This document shows positions 19,201 through 31,942 of a stretch of DNA of 64,000 bases, piece after piece (position 1 is the first letter of the stretch; every line of letters begins with the position of its first letter). The stretch covers positions 5,676,501-5,740,500 of the forward strand of contig CP126192.1 of the NCBI GenBank assembly GCA_030272155.1, written 5' to 3'. A program made the position numbers and the translations under genes. Below the pieces are notes generated by a model. That model did not search any database, was not told where the DNA came from, and saw only the letters and a program-made list of their open reading frames with translations. This stretch comes from Tetradesmus obliquus. Lineage: Eukaryota; Chlorophyta; Chlorophyceae; Sphaeropleales; Scenedesmaceae.

Positions 19201-21198
19201 GGCCGCCAAAGCAGCACTCTACAGCGCTGTGCAGCGCTCTCACCAGGGCAAAGCCTCGCGTGCGGTGGCCCATTTTGAAGTGGTTGATCACTGCTGCGCT
19301 GAGGCTGGGCACTGGGTTGAACAGGCTGCAGTTGGTGATGACAAAGTTGACCTCCTGCGGCCTGATGCCTGCACAACCAGCAAAAGAGTGAGGCAGGTTG
19401 TCTCGTAACGTTTATCGGCTTTGCAAGGAATGAACCGTTTTGTCATATGTGCACAATGTAACACCAATCGGAGTTCAGTGCTTTGTGTGGTAACACCAAC
19501 GAGCGTACATCAAAAACATTCGCCTGCTGTTTGCAGGCTGCTGGGCTCGCACCTGTCTTGTTGAAGAGCGCCTCTGCTGTGGTGATGCAAGTTCGGGAGA
19601 ACTCTGATCGTGCTAGGGCTGTGCCTGCGGACCAGCAAAGAACACCAAAAATGACAAGGAGTGTTGCTGAGCGGCACTCAAGACGTGCCTGCTGGTGGCA
19701 GGCTGTCGCTGCAGCTCAAAGTCTGTCACTGCAAGGTGGCATGTACTGTAGTAGTGACTGCAGGCCTAGAACACACGTTAGTGCTGACACTAAACATGGT
19801 GGACCCCGCAGCACCTGCTGCCTTGCATGCATAATCAGCGCACAGCAACTGCCTAGATCTGCACCTTACGACGCAGTCCATGTGAGCCACTTTCAGTAGA
19901 TGCAGTGCACTGGCTCGGAGCAGGCTGCCTGCTGCTGCAGCTGCAGCTGCAGCTGCATTGCCACAGCGCTGCATGTGTCATTCTGGGCAGCCTGCTGCTG
20001 CAGCAGCAGCTGCATTGCCCAGGATGACACATGCAGCGCTGCGGTAATGCAGCTGTCATATGCTGACACAACCATGATGGATTCCATGCACATTCACACC
20101 TGCCATGGTGATGTCTCCCAGGTGTGTTTCTGGCAGCACCGGCGTCTCGTCACCCAGGCCAGTCCTGCAGGGCACAACACACATGAACAGGAACAGGAGC
20201 AGTGAAGCCACGCTGCTGACACTGGCGGCATTGTTCAGTAAAGATGATGAAAGCCAGTCATCAGGCCACGCACACGCGCAAACCACAATGTGTGGCACCT
20301 CGTTTCTGTGCGACAAAAGCCACAGCTGGCTTGCTGAGCGAGTGCGGCAAAGCGCTGGCTGGATTGCTGAGTGAGCGAGCAGCTGATGCGCTGCCGCTGC
20401 ATCTACTGGGCTGACTTGCAAGCCCACAACAGCCGGCTGGCGGCAGCTCGGAGCTGTCCGCTCAGCTGCTACATGCCGGATTAGGGCCAGCCTTTCCACA
20501 GCTGCTGTCAGGCACAGCTGTAACCCTCAAGGGGAGCTGAGCTGCACCTAGACATCTGAGTGAGCATTGTTCTGCATTGTGCTTTGAAAAGGCAGTTTGC
20601 AAATCCTACAAGTATTCAAACTGTGTGCTCACCTCTCAGCCAGCCTGCACATGAAGTCGATGTGCTCTGGGGCCACGTGGCGCTCAGCGTGGGGGTTGCT
20701 GTTGTTGGCCTCTGCCACCTTGCGGATCATGGCCTTGGGGAACTTCCAGCTGCGGAGCAAGGCAGCAGCAGACAATGCATCACACCTTAGTGCAACTTGT
20801 GAACTGCAAGCATTATGGTGGCAGCGACCAAAGCTCTGCTTTCCCTGGCTGTCCGCTGTTTGTCACAAACAGCACAGTGTGCACAGCGACCGTTGCTCAG
20901 GAGACTGCGTGAATCTCAGCTGCCATGCACGTGCTGACTTGGCTGGTGCTAGCATACTGCTGTAAGCGATGCATGGCATGCGCCCGGAGAGTCAGATTTG
21001 CCGCACCCTGACACACCATCCAGGCTCACCCAGTGCACCACAGCAGAGCAGCACTCACCTGTCTGGAGGGTCGAACACGGAGAAGTCCACAACATACACT
21101 GTTGGCTTTGCCTTCGCCCAGCAGTAAACTGCGAGCAGGCATGCTGCCAGCAGAGCAGCAGCATAACACCACACCGGCTCCGGCCAATCAATCTGCAT
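16204..21198 (-). CDS. KCS: 3-ketoacyl-CoA synthase (very-long-chain fatty acid elongase)
   Basis: Twelve exons: 21198-21059, 20749-20633, 20164-20100, 19624-19553, 19368-19244, 18936-18813, 18365-18326, 17924-17711, 17551-17374, 17119-17011, 16775-16656, 16363-16204; 487 aa, the usual family size. It condenses malonyl-CoA with acyl-CoA in the first step of ER fatty acid elongation. Hallmarks: one N-terminal membrane helix, [37 protein letters not shown], the active-site GGMGCSAG (Cys about 178), [15 protein letters not shown] (His about 357), RFGNVSS, and GSGFKFNSS (Asn about 427). So the Cys-His-Asn set is complete. Plant enzymes usually show two N-terminal helices; I see one. Introns contain copies of the ends of exons 6 and 7. 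Confidence 0.95.
18239..18340 (-). repeat. Triplicated exon 7 donor edge in KCS
   Basis: Tandem units of about 43 bp, each containing the exon 7 end and donor (AACGTGCTCTTCAG|GTGGGCCCC in the real copy; CACGTGCTCTTCAGGTGGGC in the others). The real exon end is 18326; the copies extend downstream into the intron. Confidence 0.85.
18670..18740 (-). repeat. Copy of KCS exon 6 end with donor
   Basis: Encodes a near-duplicate of the exon 6 end ([14 protein letters not shown]) with its GTGAGG donor, in the intron after the real exon 6 (donor at 18813). An in-frame-looking left half fades into unrelated sequence. Confidence 0.85.
19965..20040. repeat. 25-bp inverted repeat in KCS intron 3
   Basis: Arms 19965-19989 and 20016-20040 match at 24 of 25 positions, around a 26-nt loop that itself contains GCTGCTGCAGCAGC. 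It would form a long stem in the intron RNA. Confidence 0.8.
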
Positions 21199-22914
21199 CC
21201 CGCCAATGTTCGCCGTGGTGAAGAATGAGCCAAAGCCGGGCTGTTTGCGAGAACAAGATACTCAGACAGAGAATTGGGCGCGGATAGGATGTGCGAGACA
21301 AAACAACATCCCGGCAACGGGTCGTACGGGTGCCAACTGTGAGCGGGGAGGTAAGCGATTCATAGATAGAAGACGAGCTGGGTATGTGCTGGCTATAATA
21401 TACCATCTATGCTTTGGCGCTCCTCCGGCGCAACCTTTGAAGGTCAGGGGTAGTAGGGCTTACAGTGCCCTGCCGGATCCTGTTGACGCCGCTGCGGGCA
21501 GCCTGCACAGCCATTGGTCTTCTTCCACTGCGGGCGACGGCAGCCCTCTACATTAGAATTTTGACTGCAAAAGTGTGTAAAACACTGTTAGATGCAGGGC
21601 ATCGACAGTGGGACTGGCGGTAGGTAACATGTCCACAAGCACCTCTGCAACACCATGCCATCAGGCCAGCTTTGTAAAGAGTCGCACACTACAAGCACAA
21701 TGCAACGTAATGCGTACCCACATTGCCAGAAGGGCCCCCCGGTCCACCATGTCTGCTTGAACCTCAGATGGTACCAGCTGTCATTGCTGCATCGGCTGAG
21801 TGTGCTTGCAACGTGTAATATGCTGCAGCGCTTACACGAATGAGCGGTAACACTTTTAGTAATTGGCATGGCACTAGCTTGCCAGCAATGCACGCACAAT
21901 GTATGAGGAAACGTGTGAAAAAGCATCACAAATGTCCAACACACATGACCAGCAGCACTTCCTACTAGGAGGCACAAACAAAACACAACATCAGCCAAAC
22001 AAAACATCAGCCAAATGCTGTACAAGTTTGTGCACACTCCCGTGCATCACAGACCACATGGATCAAGAGTCACACACCATGCATACGCGTACAGAGCATG
22101 CCGCATGTAAAAGATAACATTGGAGTACTTGCTGCCATCAGTTATGGTATATAATGTCACAACCTAGGGACAGCATGCAGCACTGCATGCATATTGTATC
22201 TTGCTGGCATTTAATATACATGAATATTAAATGACGCATGCCTAGCTTGCCGCCGCATGCCGCCCTTGCACCTTTGGATGCACTTCATACCCACAGGATA
22301 AAACACAACATGCACAGCTGAAGAGGGCAGCATGTACTATGCTGCTTCGGAGTATGGGGCACTGATCAGCTGCTATTTCGAAGAAAGGCTTGATCGTGCA
22401 GTACTGCTGTGACAGCTGCGACCTGATGGTTCCATACTCTTGCAGATCCCACCACAAACAGGACACTGTAATGTATCAGATGCAGCTGTTGGAGGCTGCA
22501 TCAATCTGAAAAAAAGCATGCCAGCTTAAAGGCCACAGCACATAAGTCGATACGTTCTGCACGCCATGTGGTGCACCACAGCAGGATGCACAAGCACAGC
22601 CACTCATGCCCACAGACCATGAATTGTAATCCCAGACAGTGCTTAGGCGCATGGCTACCTGCCATTCACAGTAAGCAAGCGCCAAACAACCAAGCGAGTT
22701 CAGTTATGCCAAAACAGTCCACCTATAGGCCTCCTTCCAGGATACATCCCTTCCAAAGGCAGCAGCAGAGCCATGCACCAAGGATTGCCGGGACACTGCT
22801 GCTGCTGCAGCCGCATCAACACTTTGTAAACCTGAGACGCACGGCTGCAACCAGCTGCAGGAGCAGCAGCAACACCTGTCAGTGCACAGTAGGCAGGAGC
22901 CCTGCCTTGCACCC
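21199..22914. other. Intergenic, KCS promoter side and cyclase 3' side
   Basis: No gene recognised. A TATA-like stretch lies at 21394-21402 (minus strand, about 200 nt before the KCS ATG). A perfect 10-bp AT-rich inverted repeat is at 22208-22217/22224-22233. Between 22700 and 22914 an open minus-strand frame could hold one more cyclase exon, which I could not confirm. Confidence 0.45.
21394..21402 (-). promoter_or_regulatory. TATA-like box upstream of KCS
   Basis: TATATTATA read on the minus strand, about 196 nt before the start codon; position is plausible for a core promoter with a long 5' leader. Confidence 0.35.
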
Positions 22915-25793
22915 TCACTGCTGCTGCTGCTGGTCCTGCTGCAGCGCTGCACCACACCCCGCTGCCACCAGCTGCTGAGCCTCACTCAGCCTGCCAGGGG
23001 AAGCCACCCCACTGGATCCAGACTTGCTGCTGCGGCAGGCAGCAGCATCAGATGCACCACCCGCTGCTTCATCTGTAGCTGCATTGGCAGACGCAACCGA
23101 CCCAAAGCTATCATGCCTGGACAATATGCTGCTGCTGTGTGCGCCGCCCGCACCACTGCTCACTGCTGCTGCTGCTGCTGCTGGCGGCTGCGCCAGGCCG
23201 GAGTCCTCCTGCTGGGTGATTCCACACAGGCTGGCATCGCTGACAGCAGCAGCATCGCTGCTGCTGTTGTTCACTGTGAGGGCTAGGTGACCACCACTGT
23301 TGCTGCTGGCTTTGCTGCTGCTGCTCTTGGTGAGCTGCCTGGCTGCTTCCACTCCTGCTGCGCCACCACTGCTGCTGTTGCGGCCGCTCCTGTTGCAGTT
23401 GACCGCCCAGGGTTCTGTGGCATTTGGCAGGGGTGCACTCACTGCCGCTGCCACACCGACGTCGTTGCTGCTGCCGGTCCTGCAAGCAGCGTCGCTGCTG
23501 CTGTCATCTACTGCAGCAGTGCTAGCTCTGGAGGTGATATCACTCATTACCCGCAGCTTTGTCAGGTGATGCGACACCCGGCTATCAGCAGCGCTGGTGC
23601 CGCTACTGCTGCGGCGGCCAGCAGCTGCTGACGCATCGCTCCCATCAGCTCCTGGCGCACCACCAAGGCTGGTATCCCACCTCACATGGTGCTGCTGCTC
23701 CTGCTGCTCTGCGCCATCTACAGGAGCGCTGTTTGTTGTCGGCAGAGTGAAGCCTCCATCACTTGACTGCAGGACACCTCCAGCACCATACCTATCCTTC
23801 ACAACACACGCACGCCCTCGGCTCGTTGGGAAGCGAGTTGGGCTTGCTAGCAGCCTCTCAGGAAGCTTGTCCCTATACTCAGCCGCAAGGCTCGGCAGCT
23901 GCACTGTCACTGCCTCGCCAATGCTGCCCTGCTGCTGCTGCAGCAGCTGCCCTTTGCGCGACGGCACCACAGCAGCGCGGCTAGTGACGTCCAGCCTGCC
24001 TACAAGATGGCTGGCCAGGATCTGCACCATCTCCTGCTGCGGGGGTCCGCCCTTGAAAGCAAACAGGCCCAGCCGGTGCACCTCAACTGCCACCGCACTG
24101 CGTGGTGCATTCGGCACTACAAAGGTAGCTTGATGCGGTACGCCTGCCTCGCCAGCTGCTGCTGCTGCTGCTGCAGCGCCAGACGCTGAAGAGGCTTGTA
24201 GGCCAGTGCGCAGCGGCGGCAGCCTAACCAACTGCTGCTGCTGCTGCTGCTGAGGCCATATTAGGTGTCCCCCTGCGCCAGAAGGGTTGCCTTTGAAGCT
24301 GGCAGCATGTGAGGCTGGTGGTGCTGCTGCTGCTGCATTACTAGGCCTGCCAGAGAGAGGCGAGCCAGGCCAGGAAGACCCCAGCTGCTGCTGCTGCTGC
24401 TGCTGCAGCTGAGTTTGCAGTGCCTCCTGTTGCAGCTCAAGCTGCGCCAGCTGCACATCGCTCATCTCAATGCCGCTGCTGATGCTGTGCAATGGCGTAC
24501 CTAGCCGCAGCAGCTGCTGGCTGCTACCAGCAGCATCAGCATCAGCAGCAGGAGCCCTGCAGCTGCTGCTGTCAAAGGAACCTGATTGGCTGCTAAACCC
24601 AGCAGCAGCAGCAGCACTCGGCTGCTGCACTGCTGACATGCCTTGGAGCTCCAGCTGCAGGTGCTGCAGCCCCTCCCCAGCTGCTGGCCCGCTGCCACTC
24701 CCACCCCCGCTGCTCCTCCTGCCAGCTGCACTGCCAGGCGAGCAACACCCCATGCTGCCGCCACCAGCTGCTGCTGCTGCTGCTGCTGCTGCAGCAGCCT
24801 GCCAGCCGCCATTGTGTGTGCCGCCCTCTTGATCCCTGCTGCCGCAGCCACCGCCGCTGCTGCTGCTGCTGCCCCAGGCCGCCAGCACCTTTTGAGCCAG
24901 CTCCAACGAGCAAGCGATCTGGCCGCCTTTGGCGCCTTTGTCAGAGTAGCGGGCCGCCATGTTGACTGCTGGGCCGTGGTAGTCGGCGCGGCCCTCATGG
25001 TCCGGGAAGATGGAGGAGGGCACGCCCTCGCCTGCAGCAGCAGCAGCAACAGCATCAGCAACAGCGTCGGTTGTGAGCGCAAGATGCAGCAGGAGCAAGC
25101 AACAGCCGCACAGCTTGTACCGCCATAGGTGCACAGCGCGCAGCATCCATGAACTGCATTTAATGCAACGCATAAACGAGTCATACACTGCAACACACAA
25201 CTACTGGCTGCTGGCCTGAAGATACTCACAGACACCCATCTTAATGCGCGGCCCCCGGAACACAATGCGCCCCTGCGCATCCCGCTCCACAGTGCACCCC
25301 TCATACAGCAGCACCGGCTCTGTGGGCCAGGGCAAATACATTGCTGCCTCCTGCACCACCAGGCACCACTCCAGTGCTGCCACAGGGCTTGCAAAGGCCA
25401 CCATAAAGCGCAGGTCGCCTTCTTGAACTCTGCAGAGGTAGCCGCCGCAGCGGCGCAGGCCGTCGCGCACTGCCTGGTGCAGCAGCGCTTGAACCTTTGG
25501 TGTGAAGCTCCGCCTGTTGTGATGATAATGAGGAAGATGGCAGCAGCAGTCAGGTGCAGCAGTGCAAAGGAGCAGTGAGAAGGGGTTTGAGTTGAGAGCA
25601 GAGATACAGGAGGAAGAGCAGGGCAGGCTGCAGCATGTACACAGCACGATGTGATGATAACGAGGAAGAAGGCAGCAACAGTCAAGCACAACAGTGAGAA
25701 GCAGCAGGATGAATGACGAGTGAGGTGAGAGCGCACAGGAGCAGGCGCAACAGCAGGGTGCAGCAAGCAGAGAGCGGAGGCAGCCTGTGTGAC

Positions 25794-25839
<46 letters not shown>

Positions 25840-27823
25840 GCATCCTCTGTTTCCAGCCTCGGGCAGCGCTGCAACCTCACCTGCGCCGCACCAACTGCTC
25901 CGGGTTCTCTGCCGACATGAAGACCATCGTGACAGCCGGCAGCTGCTGCAGCACCATGCTACTGTTGCTGAGGCCCTGCACAGCCCCAGACCCGTTGCTT
26001 CCTATGCCGCCTGCCTTCACGCTTGCGCTGTTGACAACAGCGCTGCTGTTGTTGACATGGACAGAGCCAGATGCGGTGCGTGATGAAGGTGCAGTACTCC
26101 AGTTAAAGCAGCCGGTGTGATTGCTGGCTTGATGATGCTGGAAGCTGACGCCTCCACCTGACAGCGGCACGACTGTACTTCCGGGCTGCAGCAACAGGCG
26201 GAAAAGGTGCAGATGCGCGCACAAGGTAAGGGCGGAGTGTCCGACAGGACACTCAGGGAAGTTTCCTGCAAATGGCGCTCAGCCAGTGGGCGATACATTG
26301 AATCAAACCTGCTTTTTTACGGGAATTTCCAACAGCAGAAGCTTTGACACACATGCATATCTATGCGAGATGATGCACTGCCAGGACTGAACAAACAAAC
26401 ATGAACCAAATGCTCAAGCACTTACCGCGTCAAAGTATGGCATGTCATACGGCCTCCAGCCATCCTTCAAGTTGAGCTGGTTGTGCCAAACATGTGCACG
26501 CCCAGTCAGCGCCGCCGGCAGCACCTGAAACAGCCGCAAACTGCTCCAGTCGCGCTGCCGCCTGCCGCTGCTGCTGCCGGCCGCATTACCTTCTGCACCA
26601 TACGTGTTGGACAGCATGCGCCTGAAGCTGCGCACGCGCTCAAACACCGAGTGAGGACTTGACGCCTCTCCGCCTCCTGCTGCTGATGCTGCTGCTGCAG
26701 CAGGGACGGCGCTGCTGGTGCTGCTTGCGGTGGTGTGACTCATCGTGCCGTGCCGCTGCTGCTGCTGTTGGCTTACAGGTGGTGGTAGCTGCGCGCCGCT
26801 GCCGCCAGCGCTGCTCGCTTGCCGCCTAAACAATGCAGAGAGCTGCGAAATGCGGCTGCCCCATGGCTGCCTACTAGAAGCCCCTGAAGCTGTTCCTGCA
26901 AGGCTGGGTGATGCGCTGAAGCCTCGCCTGCTGCTGCTGGCTGATGTCAGGGCACTTGCCGCACTCGAGTTGTTGCGCAGCCGCTGCAGACAGCCGATCC
27001 AGCCTCTGCAACAGCCGCCAGATTGCTGCTGCTGCTGCTGCTCGTCATCATCGGCGTCTTGCATGTTGCCCGGCGCTGGATAGCCAGCTAGGTCCAAGGT
27101 ATCTGGCCGATCTGCGCTGCTGTTGGCGCCCTGACTAGGCTGGTAGTATGCACCCATGTCCAGCACGACAGCCTCCTCTGCAGGATCGAGCGGGCTGCAG
27201 GAAAACAGCAGCAGCAGCAGAGCAGCAGCAGCAGTAACAGCAGGAGGAGCAGGGGGATTTGTCATACATCAATGGCATTACTTCAGCAGGCCGTGAGCTA
27301 CCCTGTAGCATCTGCCACGCTCTACCTGTTGACCAACTGTAGAGCTGGCAGTTGAAGCAACCCCTGCACAAACAGCCGCTGCTGCTGCCGCCGCCGCAGC
27401 AGCTCATCTGTTACTAACGTTGTTGTCAATGTTAATAACCTCACCTAGTGCAGCCTAGCGCCACCTTGAGGCTTGTCCACAGCGACCTGTGTGTTGCCAG
27501 GCGTGTGTAGTTGATGCCGGCTGCCTCCACAGCACCCAGCACTGTGAGGCTCTCTTTCACTGCCGCAAATGTAACATGGTCCATCACAACCTGGCCGCCG
27601 TTGCCAAAATCCGACACCACTGCAGGGCAATGTAACAATGTAACAATGTCATAACAATGCAGCAGGCTGGAGGTCAAGAGTGAATAGCTGTGCGCTGTAA
27701 GGAGTCTGGGCGATATCCGGCATGGCACCTGCCTTGCAACAGCCAAGGGAATCCTGACTGATTGCTGCTCAGTGTACAGCACCATGCTGGCATCTCATCC
27801 CCGCCCCGCATACAAAACACAGC

Positions 27824-27856
<33 letters not shown>

Positions 27857-30800
27857 GCAACCACGTCTCACCCTTGGCCAGCTGGAACAGCGCGCTGCTC
27901 TTGATTGGAGTGCCGCTGGGCACGTCGCCAGTGCAGATGCCCATGCGCACACGCAGCCCAGCAAACAGTGCAGGGTCGGTTGGAGGGGTCTTCAGGCCCG
28001 CCAGGCGCGCCGCCAGAGACTGCAGCAGCAGCAGCAGCAGCAACAGGCGGGTGTCAAGCGTGCGGTTCTGAGTGTGCAGGTGCTGTGCTCCATCATGCAT
28101 GCGGCGTATTCAAAGAATGGCAGCCGCAATGTGCGTCACGCCATCCCCCCACGTGTTTTGAAGGCGTCTGTGTGTCAAACGCCGGCTGAACAGCAGCAGC
28201 TGGCAGGATGCATGAAGTGCAAATGCATCTGTGGAAACAGTAATGAGGCGTGGACAGCGTACGCCATGTGCCTCATATGCAATGCATTTCAATGCAATGC
28301 AAAATGCAAAATGCAAAATGCAATGCAATCGGTGGTTCCTAACGCCCATGCGCGCAAATGCAAGACGCAATGCAATGCAATGCAATGCAATGCAATGCAA
28401 TGCAATGCAAAATGCAAAATGCAATGCAAAATGCACTGCAAAAATGACCCACCTGGCTGAGCTGCCTGCTGGGGCTGACGTGCAGGCTGATGCTCTCGCC
28501 CTCAGACACCGTGCTGCCGGCTGCAGCGCAGAGGATACACACCAGAAAGTTGTCAGCATGACATGCATCAAAATCTTGGCAAGGAGCACAGGCAGTGCAT
28601 GCCGCACTTAAACTTTTTGCTGCCTACATGTGGCTGCTGAGCAGTGCTGGCGTGACACAGGCCGCACATTGGAGAAGCATCCCCTCTGTTTTGCTGCAAC
28701 ACCGCAGTGTGGGACACAGACAGCAGGCGTATGTGCCGTAACGTAGTATTTGTCAGCAACGCTTGCAGCTGCGCCAATATCAGGTTGGGCTGACAGTGGC
28801 TGCAACTTCTCGGCTCACCCGCTGACTTGTTGAGCTGCTGCGCCCTGCGGCGCGTGCCTGATGTGAGCAGCTGCGACAGCCGCTGCTGCAACCCTGCGCT
28901 CACGACACCGCATGCAGTACGCCACTTGCTCAGCATGCAGAACAGCAGCAGCTGCAGCAACCTCTGCAGCAGTGTCCAGGGATACTTACATGTGTCGCTG
29001 CATGCAATGCAAGCCGGCTATGCACAGCGTACCGCATGAAGCTACCTCGGCTCTGCACAAACACTGCATTGGTCTGACAGTTCGCAACACGTTGCACAAC
29101 ACAGCTCAGACCGCATGCCCCTGCCCTCCACAGCTAATGTGGCTGCTGCACTGGGCGAGAGGTAATCATGCTGATAGCAGCAATCTTTGCCCAGCAGCCT
29201 GGTTTACTGATGCTGCAGGGCTTGGTGCTAGTATGCTCACTCCTTCACTGGCACAAGTCAGATCGCCATGAGAACATTTCAATGTTGACAGATAATGCAA
29301 GTCCGCTGCGCACTCACTGCTGGGCCTGCGTGCCGAGATGGAGTCAGCGGAGGGCAGCGCTGACTCATCCATGCCCAGGCCTTCCGGCCACTGCAGCGAC
29401 AGCAGCGCCTGCTGAGCCTGCAGCACAAAAACAAGCACGCAGTAGAGTTGCCAGTCAGCAGCATAGTCACGTGGCCTCCTATCAGCAGAACGCCAACAGC
29501 TTCGATACTACTCAGAGAGGAGGTCAACCACGGTCAAACCTGGCCAAACCTTACCTGCAGGCAGAAGGCCACCGCATCGAATGCATTGTAAAAGGCCAGT
29601 GTGAAGCTGTCGCCCTCCAACGAACAAAACCGCCACCTTTGATTCAGAACAAAACACGGTCAACCCTGGTCAAACCTCACCTGCAGGCAGAAGGCCACCG
29701 CGTCAAACGCGTTGTGGAAGGCCAGCGTGAAGCTGTCGCCCTCCTGCTCCAGCACAAAGCCGCAGTTGGCGTACTTGGCGGCGCGGATGGCGCCGTTGTG
29801 CATGACCAGCGCGCGGAACATGACCTCAGGGGCGCGCTTGAAGATCTCTGTGGTGTGGAAGAAGTGCAGCATAAGCAGCAGCAGCGGCGGCAGCACATTG
29901 TGCGGGTGGTGACGATGAGGATGTGGAGCAGCAGTGGGGTGTGTGGAGGAAGGACTGACTGCCGGAGTGCAGCTGCGCACAGCGCGCTGTTTTGGTATGC
30001 AAGCAAGGACAAGCAGAGTAGCCAGAAACATCAGCGCCTAAGGACACCACGCAAGCTGCACGGCCCCAATGTCAGTGCTGCTGCGCCAGATATAGCTGCC
30101 AGTGACTGCCAACTGCTTGACCATGCGTGCGCTGGTCTTCATTCACGCAAGCAGCACAACCTGTGCAACTACGCTAGCCACGACACCAGCCAACCGACCC
30201 CACCTGAGTAGCCCTCAATATCTGTGACCACCAAGCTCATTCTGCCGTGCTTCGGCGTGCCCTGCAGCCGCGTCTTGGCTCGAATGTAGTAGCGCCGCAT
30301 CTTGCTGGCATGCGCCATGCAGGTATTCGCCAGCACCGCAAGCAGCACCACGCAGAAAGCTCCAGCCACACCCAGCGCGACTTGCTGCGCTAGGGTTAGC
30401 TGCGGCGGATGCTTTAGGGAGCAGCGGAAGATGAATGCTTCGGGGCAGCTGTTGTCTGGGATGGCTGGGTTGTCGCACCAGGCCTGTGTGATGTTGACTG
30501 GCACGCGGGACTGCGTGTCTTGCACGTACGCCTGCAGATGCAGCAGCGCATGTGTACAGCGGCTCAGTTTGAGGGTGGCTGAGCCATGCTGAATGAATGC
30601 GGCAGCACAGCAGACAAACAGCCATTGACTTGGACACCAACCAAGGATGCCAGTGAGGATTTTCCTTGATGTCGAGGCTTCTGCAGCTTCTATGACTAAT
30701 GCATTTCAGCCCAGCTGTCCTGTGTGGGCATGCATGTGGTAGGGTCCTGCAAGTGTTGCATGCTGTGTGAATATCAACCAATGAATCACGTATAAAGACA

Positions 30801-31610
30801 GTGCTTGGACGCAGCTGGCAGGTGGCTGTGCACCCACGTACCGGAGTGCAGGTGCAGTTCTTGTAGAAGGAGTACAGCGGTCCTATGCTCCACTTCTGCC
30901 TGGTGACTGCGCTGTTGGTGATCGGCAGATCCAGCACGTTCCAAACAGAGGACGGCTGCCTGCGGCGTTCTACTGATCCACACCTGCAGTTGCAGCGCGT
31001 CACAGCAGGTGAGCTGGGCTCGGCAAGTGTACAGATGGACAGTCTAGCATGAAAGCAAAGCTGAGCACCTTCAAGCGTTGCTCCAAGTGTATGCATGATG
31101 GCTGGCGGCCACAATGCTGACGGAAACCTCGCAGTTGGCTGTGGTCACAACACCTACCTCCCCGACAAGGAGTCTCATAGTCAGCCCAGCTGCTTTCGCA
31201 ATGCACACAAAGATGAATCAGGGTTCGCATGCTGTACATGCGTGCCAACTGCAGATACACAGCAACAACTCAGCTGAATTGCTCACATGCAGGGACACCA
31301 GACTAGTGCAACCCGCATGTTTGCCGGCACACAGCATCACAGGTGCATCACTCACAGCACATCTGTGGGCTGGTCAGGGTCCAGGTCACTCATAGGCACG
31401 TTGCGCGTGGTGTCAAACTGTACAATGCGGTTGTTGAAGCGCAGGAAGCTCGGCAGAAGCTTGTCTATGCCCTGTGCTGCCAGCGCGTCTGCGTGCGACT
31501 GGTTCTGGCAGCACAGCATGTGCGTGAGGCTGATGTCGACTCGCTCCAGGTAGGGCAGGGAGCCCAGTGCTTCAGGGATGGTGCCTGCAGCAGCAGCAGC
31601 AGCAATCATC

Positions 31611-31648
<38 letters not shown>

Positions 31649-31737
31649 GACAGCAGCATCAGCACAGCATGTGCGTGAGCATGATGTCGACTCGCTCCAG
31701 GTAGGGCAGGGAGCCGAGCGCCTCCGGGATGGTGCCT

Positions 31738-31799
<62 letters not shown>

Positions 31800-31897
31800 G
31801 CAGCAGCAGCAGCAGCATCAGCAGCAGCATGTGCGTGAGGCTGATGTCGACGCGCTCAAGGTAGGGCAGGCTGCCTAACGCCTCTGGGATGGTGCCT

Positions 31898-31942
<45 letters not shown>

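Noticed and set aside
22700..22914. Extra 3' exon of the receptor cyclase (SQVYKVLMRLQQQQ-type frame)
   Set aside because: A donor can be proposed at the end of exon 19, but the phase does not lead into this frame and there is no family homology to judge it by. Kept only as a possibility in the intergenic note.
28275..28440. CRISPR-like or satellite array
   Set aside because: Units are 5-7 bp with no unique spacers: a simple pentanucleotide microsatellite inside an intron.
29168..30211. 347-codon plus-strand open frame
   Set aside because: It runs antisense across cyclase exons 9-11 and their introns. No domain is seen, and the minus-strand reading has clear cyclase motifs and splice sites.
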